DNA of 64,000 nucleotides from Patiria miniata (taxonomy: Eukaryota; Echinodermata; Asteroidea; Valvatida; Asterinidae). The position numbers and the translations under genes were made by a program. Below are positions 1-10,027 of this stretch, piece after piece; position 1 is the stretch's first letter, and every line of letters begins with the position of its first letter. Below the pieces are notes generated by a model. The model had not been told where the DNA came from and made no database searches. It saw only the letters and a list, made by a program, of their open reading frames with translations. The DNA lies in contig NW_024037064.1 in assembly GCF_015706575.1 (NCBI RefSeq), positions 9,959,606-10,023,605 on the forward strand, in the 5' to 3' direction.

Positions 1-1475
1 GAAACGTGAAGAAAAAAATTGAAAATGTCCGTCTACATAAATGATATACATTCCTTGTAAGGTTCATTTTAAATTATTTAAAGGCTGGAGCTACTTTTGA
101 AACCTCCCTACCCCCAACCGAGCCCATCCATCCCCACGCCCTCCCCCCCCCCCCCCCGAAAAAAAAAATCAATGAAAAATAAGCAAGGGGAAAATAGATA
201 TTAAAACATAGTAATAAACAAAAATGAAAAAAGGCAAACACTAATACAATATTAAAACAAAAGTTAAAACAGTTTATTTAATGCAGTTTTGTGGAATGAG
301 ATGGGAAGGAGAAGTGCCGGAAAGAAAAGAAAATGTGTGAAGGCCCCTCGACGGTAACAAAGAGAGAGTTGAGGAGACCACTGGAAGAGACATTCGAACG
401 CACTGTCGACTGAACCTGATGACGCCTGATGACGTTAAATTTTAAAATTAATTTGAGAATAATTTTTTTTTGGCACGATTCAAAGTAACAAAAAAAGTTC
501 GAACAGGTGGTCAAGAACACAATCTATCTAAGGTCAGATAGAACTAGAAGCACCGATTAAATTAGCGTGCTGTCTCTTGGAGGCGCTCTTCATGTTACAG
601 TTTACGTTGAGTGTACTTCCGGGTTCATTGCGTCGATCGAGGAAAACAACCGAAAGATTCTCTTCGTTTGACTCGACAGAAACATAAAGATTTCTCCATT
701 CAAACCAGAAACGTGGGATAAATGTGAGCAAAATATATCTGACAACCGTGAATCCTGGAGTAGCCCCATAAAGGCCATAAATGTGGCCAATATTTACTGG
801 ACTGCCTCCGTAAATAAAGGCCACACTTCCACCATGTATCATGTGTATGATGTAGCATGTCATGTGTAGTGATGTACAAAAACATGTCGAACTTTGTCAC
901 ATTTTGATTTTAAAATTTAGGCTTAGTTTGTAGTTTATTTTTGCTTTAGAAGCATACTCACCCTCTTCATGGGCTAATCAGAACGTGCTGTCTTTCATTG
1001 TCTTTTTCAGATGTCTAATTTTCGTGAAATTTTATGTTTAATTTTTGGCAGTGGATATTTTGCCGGAGACGGCAAACCTTTAGTAAACGTTCGTTTGCCG
1101 GATATGCACTGAACATGCGCAGTTACTGTTTTTTTGTACTTAAACATTTTCCGGTGACAAATTTTAGTCTGGCTCCATGCTAGTCTGAGTAACTTGGACC
1201 CAACTTATCGCCTTTTTAAAAATTTGGACATGGTCTGGCGATAGTAGGGTCCAAGCCCATTCCTCGACCTAGACAACACAGTCACTGACAGTCCCAAAAA
1301 CCAACATTTTCCAACAAAAAACATCAGATTTCACCTTCAAAACGGCCTCCAAATTACTAGATATGTCACCTGAGGTACAAGTAGACATAGATGATTAAGA
1401 TGGTTGTACTTAAGTTTACTTACGATCCGGAAAAAAAGTGAAATTTTCCGTTCAATTCTGGAGACCCCCTCTGCC

Positions 1476-1864
1476 TAGGTTGTCGTTGTTGTGCTCATGT
1501 TCAAAACTGCATGATAATGGCGTCTGACCTCGACCTCATGCAAATGTGGTGCGGCGCGCTTGCGCATAATGCACATAATGCAGCATACACGGCAGATTCC
1601 CCTGCGCCGCGCCGACGACTGTTTCCTGATGTAGAGCGCTGTGTAAGTTCGCGGTACGCCTGGCTAGCCAGCGCGACTCCCAGGCGTACCGCGAACTTAC
1701 ACAGCGCTCTACATCAGGAAACAGTCGTCGGCGCGGCGCAGGGGAATCTGCCGTGTATGCATGCAGTGCATTATGCGCAAGCGCACCGCACCACATTTGC
1801 ATGAGGTCGAGGTCAGACGCCATTATCATGCAGTTTTGAACGTGAGCACAACAACGACAACCTA
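1476..1864. mobile_element. Nested near-perfect palindrome (foldback insert) inside element A
   Basis: The two halves are inverted copies starting TAGGTTGTCGTTGTTG, with the centre near 1670 (CTGGCTAGCCAG). The arms are about 190 bases and more GC-rich than their surroundings. Both strands therefore give almost the same spurious 97-codon reading frame. A sequence from 866 to about 920 recurs just right of the palindrome at 1866-1922, as if duplicated around the insertion. No short target duplication could be fixed. Confidence 0.75.
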
Positions 1865-2061
1865 TGTGTAGTGATGTACAAAAACATGTCGAACTTTGTC
1901 ACATTTTGATTTTATAATTTCGGACTTTATTTCCCTTTTAAAAAAAATCCTCCAGAGCCACAAATCTGAAAAAGAAAATGTAATACTCTGCAATAAAATG
2001 TTTGAGACATATTAAAATAATATAAGAATATTCTTATTTTTTTGGGATGGGAAAAAAAAAT

Positions 2062-2140
2062 GTGGCGGCGATCGGATTCGAACTCGAGTCATCCCACTCA
2101 CGAGAGCTTTCGCTTAACCAGTACACCAACCGTGCTTCAC
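2062..2140 (-). ncRNA. tRNA-like Pol III core, degenerate copy 1
   Basis: Read on the minus strand it begins GTGAAGCACGGTTGGTGTAC, includes TTGGTGTACTGGTTAAGC (A-box-like) and ends with a B-box match GAGTTCGAATCC. The anticodon arm does not fold normally and the acceptor ends pair poorly, so this is a SINE-like or pseudo-tRNA core rather than a working tRNA. Confidence 0.45.
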
Positions 2141-2334
2141 AACTTTTGTTGGGAATTTAATACATCTTATAATTCTGCCCTATCTTAAAGAGTACAGCGC
2201 CCTCTGTTGATATGGATTGTCGCCGGCAAAACTTTAGTAAACGTTAGTTTGCCGTCATCACCTCCGGCAAAATATCCACTATCAAAGAAGAATATTCTTA
2301 TTTATTTGGGGATGGGAAAAAAAACATTTAAAAT

Positions 2335-2411
2335 GTGGCAGGGATCGGGATCGAACCCGAGCCATCCCGCTCACTAAAGCTATTGCTTAACCACTACACC
2401 AAACGTGCCAC
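2335..2411 (-). ncRNA. tRNA-like Pol III core, copy 2
   Basis: On the minus strand the ends GTGGCA and TGCCAC pair perfectly like an acceptor stem. TTGGTGTAGTGGTTAAGC resembles an A box and GGGTTCGATCCC matches the B box. The T-loop folds best with six rather than seven bases and the anticodon arm is irregular. It probably derives from a tRNA as part of a SINE-like module; a functional tRNA is unlikely. Confidence 0.5.
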
Positions 2412-2798
2412 ACAACCTTGATGGGAATTGAATACATGTTATAATTCAGCCCTATCTTAAAGTGTATAGCGCCCTCTGTTGATATGGATTGCCGCCGCCA
2501 AACCTTTAGTAAACGTTAGTTTGCCGTCATTACCTCTGGCAAAATATCCACTACCTTAATTTTTTGATACGCAACGAATCTGGAAATTTCACGAAAAATA
2601 GACATCTGAAAAGGCAGCACTTTCAGATTAGCCTTAGCTTTTAAAGCAAACATAACTATATCGATAAACTAAGCCTGAAAGTGAAAATCAAAATTTGACA
2701 AAGTTTGACATGTTTTTGTACAGGGCGGAAGTGTGGCCTATACACGGAGGTAGGCCTAGTCCAGTACATTGGCCACATTTATGGGGCTAATCCTGGAG

Positions 2799-3572
2799 TA
2801 GCCCCACTAATGTGGCCGCGGTATGCTGCGCTGAACCTCTGGCCACACACCGTGGTACCGCGCACTACTGAGGACATTTTCATAAAAATTACAGGCAGTT
2901 TCTTACATATGATTGTATTCTATGATGTCTCATCTATCACTTCTGGGATGCTTAGGTGTAATGATGTTCAATTTTCCGAGATATTCTTGAATCTTTCTGG
3001 AGCCCATATGCACTCATGCATCATGAAACGTCTGGTGATGGCAGCCATTTTGAATGTGACATGCAAGAGATGACCTCAAGCTGTGACGTCGCATTAATGC
3101 AAATTGCTTGTCGAGCGAGGGCGCGAGTTGCAAATGCAACGGCTGTTTCCTGTACCATGCATTTATCGTCTGGGGGCCACGTGCACTGATCTCTATTCAG
3201 GATCCACGGCACAGGAAACAGCCGTCGCATTTGCAACTCGCGCCCTCACTCGACAAGCAATTTGCATAAACGCGACGTCACAGCTTGAGGTCATCTCTTG
3301 TCACATTCAAAATGGCTGCCATCACCAGACGTTTCACGAGTGCATATGGGCTCCAGAAAGATTCAAGAATATCTCGGAAAATTGAACATCATTACACCTA
3401 AGCATCCCAGAAGTGATAGATGGGACATCATAGAATACAACCATAAGGCCTATGTAAGAAACTGCCTGTATTTTTTATGAAAAAACGTCCTCAGTAGTGC
3501 GCGGTACCACGGTGTGTGGCCAGAGGTTCAGCGCAGCATACTGCCATGACTGCGGCCACACTAGTGGGGCTA
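2799..3572. mobile_element. Foldback DNA transposon B, near-complete palindrome, same family as A
   Basis: The 774-bp element is essentially two inverted arms of about 385 bases, starting TAGCCCCACTAATGTGGCC and ending with its inverse. Its flanks are ATCCTGGAG (2790-2798) and ACCCTGGAG (3573-3581), the same 9-bp target used by element A. The tips match those of A (TAGCCCCA, then TGTGGCC). Reading frames inside are mirror images caused by the palindrome. No transposase is seen, so it must have been moved in trans. Confidence 0.8.
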
Positions 3573-3581
3573 ACCCTGGAG

Positions 3582-5495
3582 AAGCATTTTGTTGTGAAAC
3601 GATGATCTTAATTTTGTGGGTGTGTGCGACGTGTGGAATTATAACGTTCGTTAGGCATGTTATTGTTTAGTTCGCAAATTTGGGTCTCTTTCAATACTGT
3701 GTATGATGTTATACTGTAGTCATATCAGGCTTACTTGCTGTGTCAGTAATGGCAGTACCCGATGCAAAGTACCGGTGCAAGCAAAACTAATCGTGAAGTG
3801 GAGCACCGGCCCGTTCAATATAAGAGAAAGAAAATACACTTTTTTGGGGACTTAATTATTAATTAAAACCTAAACATTTGGCTATGATACAAGCAGGAAA
3901 GGTCACTTTACATGTATGTGTTTGGAATCATCTAAATAGTTCGCTAAGATACCATGTTGAATATTACTAGCTAGCTTAATGTTGTTGAAAGAGGGAAGGG
4001 TTGTGATTTATTAACATAATCTGTCATGTGTTTGTAAACAAAAAAAAGGTGTCCTAAACTACCATGACTACATTATATCCATATTTTGATTGACGGTATT
4101 ATATGACACATTTTGTTGAAGTGTCTGCGTTCATGTACAAATGTTTCTTATGTGGCTATCGCTTTATCCTTTTTAGAAGGCGGTGAATATTTGGCCTTCA
4201 CCGTTTTCTTTTAGTAATACGTTAATTTAGCAGAGGTCGTCTCAGATTCCTCTGGCAAACTAGCGTACGCTAAAAGAAAGCCGGTGCAGCCACGGTGAGA
4301 GGAAATTAATAAATTAGTATCAGATACTTTAGGAAATCCTCTTCCAAAATAACTTTTAAATCCACTTCCTTTTATGGAAACAAATGACAGCTTGTAGAAG
4401 AACGTAAACATAAAGAAAAACCATGACATGTTACCCCGTATGACGTGTGATTTTCACTTTCCATGATGAACAACAAAAGTGCTTTCTTTAACTTGTTCTG
4501 AAATAATAACATTTTACACTGCAAAAATGATAATTGTTGTGTGTGTGTGTGGGGTTGGGTGTGTGGGTGTGAGCTTGTCTTACATACGCAGTGTGGACTT
4601 CCGAACAAAAGACGTCCACATAATGTAGGTAGCAGCGACGAAGTGTGGACTTGCCCACGTCCACACAGTGTTTCCCCATTTCCGGAAAACAGGTTTAGAG
4701 GCATTTTTGGGTTAGGTTTATCTGTAGCAGAATGAAGAGAAACACTAAAGGGAATCATTGAAAAAAAATTGGGTTGTAAGAGTTTTCACAGTTTGAGAAA
4801 AATGAGTTTTTCCACTGGTGTTCCTTAACTACACGAAAAGAAAGGAAAGTCCACACTAGGTATGTGAAACAAGTCTGGGTGTGTGTGTGTGTGTTTTTAA
4901 AGTGTCGTCAACATTCAAAATGTCCCCTGTAAAGTGCATGATGTACGAGATTCGCTTTTTTTTCTTCTGGTTAATAACCAAGCAGCTTCCATAGGGAAAT
5001 GTAGCATGTACATAAGGCCATAATGCTTTGTGCTCTCAATACCAAGGAAGGCCAGTATTTGAGACATATTTTTATAGGACAACTATGGAGCATCTTACAA
5101 CTCTAACTTATCACAAGTAAATTGATAGATTGCATTCAAAAACTGGACAAGAATGATGAATTTCAACATTAGATGATTAAAGTCCATTCCAGATTTCTCT
5201 ACCTTCCCGCATGAAGCCACATCTAAAAATGCCAAGGAAGCATCACAGATAAAATAAAAGTTGTGATATTTTTAAGAGGATGTGCAGTTATGGATAATGG
5301 GTGTGTTTTGGACTTTTTAATTCACATCTTGAGAGCCCTGTACCTGGCGATTCGTTTTAAATACAAAGCACATCCTGCCAATTACTATTGGTCCCTACCC
5401 ATGTAAGAAGACATGCGAATGATAAACTTATGCTACATTTTTATCACTCTTGTTTTTCTTACTAAAATATGTCTCCTCACATTTGTTAGACAAAA
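3582..5495 (+). promoter_or_regulatory. 5' flank of TRIM gene 1 with 5'UTR splice acceptor at 5488-5489
   Basis: The flank is almost the same as 22585-24482 ahead of gene 3, including a GT-rich tract and a segment with several GTGGAC/GTCCAC motifs (about 4590-4665). The pyrimidine-rich TCTCCTCACATTTGTTAG just before the start codon looks like an intron acceptor, leaving only ACAAAA between it and the ATG. The same arrangement precedes all four genes (acceptors end at 5489, 15370, 24476 and 31925). The upstream non-coding exon and the promoter were not located. Confidence 0.5.
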
Positions 5496-8040
5496 ATGGC
5501 AACTGGACCTGCAGTAAGTTCAGCTCTGGAGACGATCGGCAGACATCATCTTGAGTGCTGCATCTGCCAAGAGAGATACCAACAGCCCAAGATACTGGAA
5601 TGCCTGCATAGCTTTTGTGAGCATTGTCTGCTGAAGTACTGCACAAAGCATCATAACGCTGCAGAAATTCCTTGCCCTGTGTGTCGGCAAGAGACGAAAC
5701 TTTCCAAGGTGGGGGTGCAGGGTCTGAAAACAAACTTTCATTTGATTGGTCTGGTTGAGGAGCTTGAACTTCAGAAAAAGATAGTGGGATCGGGTGATAC
5801 CTGTCTTTTGTGTGATGTATGTGAGGAAGACAACGAGGCAACGCAGCGATGTCTGGATTGTGGCCAGTATATGTGCTCAGTCTGCAGCAGAATGCATCTT
5901 CGATTCGCAGCCACATCAAACCACAAGGTAGCTCCATTGGAGGACATTCATGAGGGAAAGGTTACAGTCACAAAGGAACATCCGAAACAACATCCGAAAT
6001 GTCTGATCCATGAGGGGGAAGTGGCACGGTTCTTTTGTACGTCATGTGAGTTGTTGATCTGCCGAGATTGTACCGTCATAAACCACCGCATGCCAGAACA
6101 CACATATATTGAGAGAGATGAAGCCACATCGGTTTTCAAGCAGTCATTGGCTGAACTGTTTACTCCACTTGAAAACACAATGTTGCATATCCAGAAATCA
6201 CGGGAGGAAGTCTTCAGAATGAAGGAAAATTTGGGTGTCACAGTTAAGAGGGTCATGACAGAAGTGCAAGACAGAGCAGCTGATATACGAGCAGAGGTAA
6301 CGGCTAAGGAAAATCGCATCGTTGACGACATCAAAAACATCCAAACAGATCGCGAACAAAAACTGGAAGAATGTGAGAAAACTATGTGCTTGGCATTGGA
6401 AAGATTCGAGCATTCACTAGACACAGCTAGAGAAGTGACAATGACTGCATCGGATAGTGACTTTCTCTCACTCTATCCCACAATCAGCAAAGACTTGAAA
6501 TTGTTGGCAGATCAGAGTATACCTAGAGTTGACAACAGGCTCGCATTCCTGAAGTTCAAGCAGACTGAGGGTGTTGGTGGCATCAGTCTGGGTGAGGTGG
6601 TAACGGAAGGTAAATGGGAGCTGTATCGAGAGTTTGATACAGCGGGAAGCGATCCAGGAGAGTTCAGAGGGGCTTGGGACGTTGCTGCTCGTCAACCTGA
6701 TGAGATTGCAGTGGGTGACCGCTTCAACAGTCGAGTTGTGATCTGCAGCATCGATGGCAACAAAAAAAGCACGATTCCAATGCAAGGATGTAAGTTTAAA
6801 TTACAGTGCATCTCCCGAATTATGCACACTAACAATTCTTCTTTGCCCATCATTATTAGGTTACTATATTTTTTCCTCACAAGATCTCATGAAACGGTAT
6901 CGCAGTAAATGTAATGCATGACATTTTCATGAATACCTTGTTTTTCATAACATGGAGATGTTTTTAATATAAATGCATCATCCATGTTGAAAAATCCAAT
7001 TTCCTTTTTTTTTGTCCATGAAATGAACAAATACAAGCTTAATTTTTATTATTATGGTTTTTTTGGCCTTTGCTCTTCCCGACGCATTTTCGTTTGATTT
7101 CTGTATGGTAGTCAAAGTCTTTTATATTTCCCATTATTCACACTAAAAGATACATTAATGAAAAACAGTTTCTGCCACATTATCTGGGCATAGATATATA
7201 GACAAGCTTAAAACCTCAAAATTTAAAGGATACGTTAACACGTGATGATTTCCCAAGCATAGTACATCCAACCTCGAAAATATTCTTTGGCGGACACCTT
7301 TGCTTATTAACACTATATTAAATATTTCATTGTTGGAGGTTTTAGACAACTGAAATCCAAATAAACCATTGATTATTATGACTGTTTGTTTTTATATCGT
7401 GACTCCTACAGATCCATGCGGTATCGCAGCTACACCAACTGACAATCGTTTGGTGGTTGTTGAGGAAAGCGCATCCCATGTGAAGGTGTTCAACAGCGAC
7501 AACACGCTGGCATACAAGTTCCCAACGGTGCCACGGAGTGAGGTCGGTAAGACCGCGATTAACCTCCAGGGCGTAGCTGTCAAGAATGATGGTACCATTG
7601 CAGTGGGAGATGTGGCGAGGATGGTATTGACAGTGCACAGCCCCACTGATGGTGAGCTCCTTCATACCATACCAGTCAAGATTAAACCTTATTTTCTGGC
7701 TTTTGACAGCAATGATCGAGCGATAATAAGTGATAATGAATGGAAGTCAGACACAGTGGGTATTGTTGATGGCAATGGTACTACAAAACGTATCATCAAA
7801 CCAACCATCAAAGGTGAACCAGCGGAACACTGCTGTGGTGTATGGACTGATAGCTCAGGTATCTATGTTGCAATACGTAGTGCTTGTTACACAGGTCATA
7901 TCCATCACTATGACTCTCAAGGTGGCTTTCTCACATGCATCACAAAGGGTATGCCCTACCCCATGGGAATAACATTCACATCCGATGGGCAGCTGGCAGT
8001 GGCTGACTACTACTCAGTGAAGGTTTATCACCAGGTGTGA
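5496..8040 (+). CDS. TRIM gene 1: RING, two B-boxes, coiled coil, NHL-like propeller (exons 5496-6789, 7412-8040)
   Basis: The product is a predicted cytoplasmic RING-type E3 ubiquitin ligase of the TRIM-NHL class, 640 residues. RING: Cys21, Cys24, Cys36, His38, Cys41, Cys44, Cys60, Cys63. B-box 1 is about 103-147 (Cys106, Cys109, Cys119, Cys122, Cys127, Cys130, His134, His143). B-box 2 is about 166-207, starting Cys169, His172. A helical coiled-coil-like region covers about 215-340. Residues 374-640 form about six NHL-type blades with motifs such as DEIAV and GQLAVADY. Exon 1 ends phase 1 at a GTAAGT donor after MQG; the 622-base intron ends CTCCTACAG. No filamin domain separates coiled coil and propeller, unlike TRIM2, TRIM3 or TRIM71. 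The start is the first in-frame Met, in AAAATGG, conserved in all four genes. The substrate is unknown. An intron excludes a retrocopy. Confidence 0.93.
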
Positions 8041-8874
8041 TACGACATATAGTTATCAGTCATTTCTAATCAAGTATATACATGTATATTTGGAGCTGTC
8101 AGTGTGGGTCTTTGGTTTAAACCTTACTTTAACAGAATGATCACTTGAACAAGAGAAATGATGAATTTCTTAAAACACTATTCAATACGACACCGAGGAT
8201 ACATGTACTATTTTTACCACTGTAAGCAGTTTATATTTCCAGTAAATTGGATATTTCAAAGAGTTAATGTCCTAACTTTTTTTTAAACTTTTTTTTTTCT
8301 TTTATAAATAGCCATTTCGAATTATAATGAGTCATCTTTGTCATTCAATCGGTTTCTATACAAGCAATATGCTGTTCCTGACATCTGAGGGTTCAGTAAT
8401 TGGAAGAAAAGAAACACCAAACACAAAAAATACCCGGAATGAAAGCTCAAAATAACTCTTGTAACTGTCACTATCGACGCAGAAAGAACCCCCCCCCCCG
8501 AAAAAAAAATACATTATGGCCAAAAAAATGACATCGTATAACTACATGTATACGATTCACATTTCCAATGGCAAACGGTTCTGACAACAAATTTATACCA
8601 AGTGGGACGATTGCATCCCAGCAATTCTATAAAATGGACCCTTTAAATGGTATGGAATAATGCTTAGGTGTTTCTTTGAACGATCTACTCGTTAGAATTT
8701 TAGCTGGTCATTTTCCCTCATATGCAAACATACATTCTGTGCAAAGTTGTCCTTTCAGTCAAAATCAGTTAAGGGACTATTTTTAACAGTTGAGTGTTCC
8801 ATGCCTACATAATTCATGTATATAAAAATTCATTCTAAGATCAAGTACTACAAGGATGAATAACTTGAACCTCA
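8041..8874. other. 3' flank of TRIM gene 1
   Basis: This AT-rich sequence has a C/A homopolymer pair near 8488-8510 and pieces shared with the flank of gene 2 (for example GGACCC then AATGGNATGGAATAATGCT). No clear AATAAA polyadenylation signal lies close after the stop. No coding or RNA gene is seen. Confidence 0.5.
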
Positions 8875-10027
8875 ATTCATAAATACCTCATACAGTTTAG
8901 CCATTCCTATTGGTCGAGAGCCTGTCACGTGGCCGGTCTTAAACGGATGATAAAGACATAGCTAGCTGGTCTTAAACACTTTTCCAGTGTCACATAAAAT
9001 GTGGACTTCTAAAAATCCAGTGCCTCTTACCGTTTCATTGGTTGAACGTTCACATTCCTCACGTAGGCATGCGCAACACTACCAGTGAGTCAGAATTTTA
9101 TAGTTCTAAATTTAAACGCAACGGCCCAGGTGCGTGCGTTCTGCGCGACATCGCGCAGAACGTGCTACGCGCGCGTCAATCTCCATAAAAGGGTTGTTTA
9201 CATCTTACTCGCCAGCTGAACACTCCATTAATTTGCTAGAGGGATGTTTCAAAAAGCTGGAGTGAACTTGTTGATCAAAATCGGGATTTTTTGCACGAAT
9301 TCCTTGATTTTTTTTTAGATAAAAGCCTTTGGTAAGAAATTGCGGCACGTGTAGAGTCAAATTTAAAGCTAAGTTTAATCGTTCTGTTAAAGACATATTT
9401 TAATAAGGGAATAAATGTGTGCTTCGGAGGTTTTTATCACTCTGTTTAAGACCACTTAGAGTCTGGGTGCTGATAATTACCCGAGCCGGAGGCGAGGGTA
9501 ATTATCAGCAGCCAGACTCTAAGTGGTCTTAAACAGAGTGATAAATACCGACGGAGCACATATTTATTCCCATTCATAAATACCTTTTCGGTAAGAAAAA
9601 ATAATATAATTCGTTCAAAACATCTCAATTTTGTTCAACAAATTCACTTTATGCTTTTTGAAACATCCCTCTTGCAAAATAATGGAGTGTTCAGCTGGCG
9701 ATGTAAACAACCCTTTTATGGGGATTGACGCGCGCGTATCATGTTCTGTGCGATGTCGCGCAGAACGCACCTGGCGCGTTGCGTTTTGAATTTAGAACTT
9801 TAAAATTCTGACTCCCTGGTAGTGTTGCGCATGTCTACGTGAGGATTGTGAACGTTCAACCAATGAAACGATAAGAGGCACTGGATTTTTAGGAGTCCAC
9901 ATTTTATTGTGACACTGGAAAAGTGTTTTAGACCAGCTAGCCATGTCTTTATCATCCGTTTAAGACCGGCCACGTGACGGGCTCTCGACCAATAGGAATG
10001 CGTAAACTGTCTTAGGTATTTATGAAT
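8875..10027. mobile_element. Large foldback element, arms about 560 bp
   Basis: The left end ATTCATAAATACCT is mirrored at the right end as AGGTATTTATGAAT. The arms match through most of their length, including GTCACGTGGCCGGTCTTAAA, a CGCGCGCGTCAATC stretch and the inner CTAAGTGGTCTTAAACAGAG. The centre is near 9490. No transposase frame is visible, and a target duplication could not be fixed. The outer arms resemble short sequences scattered in the 3' flanks of several units. Confidence 0.8.

Larger units (their letters stand above)
2027..2555. repeat. Two tandem copies of a ~255-bp module with tRNA-like cores
   Basis: Copy 1 (about 2027-2279) and copy 2 (about 2283-2555) share in order a TATTCTTATTT start, a GGGATGGGAAAAA tract, a tRNA-like core on the minus strand, CAGCGCCCTCTGTTGATATG, and a tail with GTAAACGTTAGTTTGCCGTC. 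A relative of that tail lies at 1073-1100, so the module may be one end of the element amplified internally. Confidence 0.65.
761..2789. mobile_element. Foldback DNA transposon A, non-autonomous, MULE-like
   Basis: The ends are inverted repeats starting TAGCCCCATAAA, and similarity between the two arms extends over roughly 200 bases. Direct copies of ATCCTGGAG lie at 752-760 and 2790-2798. The paralogous flanks (about 14150, 22580 and 30440) have an uninterrupted CCTGGAG followed by AAGCATTTT or AGGCATTTT, so a 9-bp target duplication is well supported. A 9-bp duplication plus long inverted arms fits Mutator-like or other foldback elements. No transposase ORF is visible. The interior carries a nested palindrome (1476-1864) and two tRNA-like copies (2062-2411). 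Confidence 0.8.

Noticed and set aside
1511-1829. Two 97-codon frames, one on each strand, with the same peptide start
   Set aside because: They are mirror images produced by the near-perfect palindrome at 1476-1864, with no known domain.
2062-2411. Two functional tRNA genes on the minus strand
   Set aside because: Pol III boxes are present, but T-loop and anticodon arms do not fold normally, and both lie inside a transposon as a tandem module.
4528-4575. GT-rich tract as a regulatory element
   Set aside because: It is an ordinary microsatellite, reduced in the paralogous flank at about 23540.
6790-6908. Reading exon 1 of TRIM gene 1 straight through to the next stop as a shorter protein lacking most of the propeller
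   Set aside because: The GTAAGT donor is conserved in all four genes and the downstream exon continues the propeller in phase. An intron-retained short form is possible but not supported.
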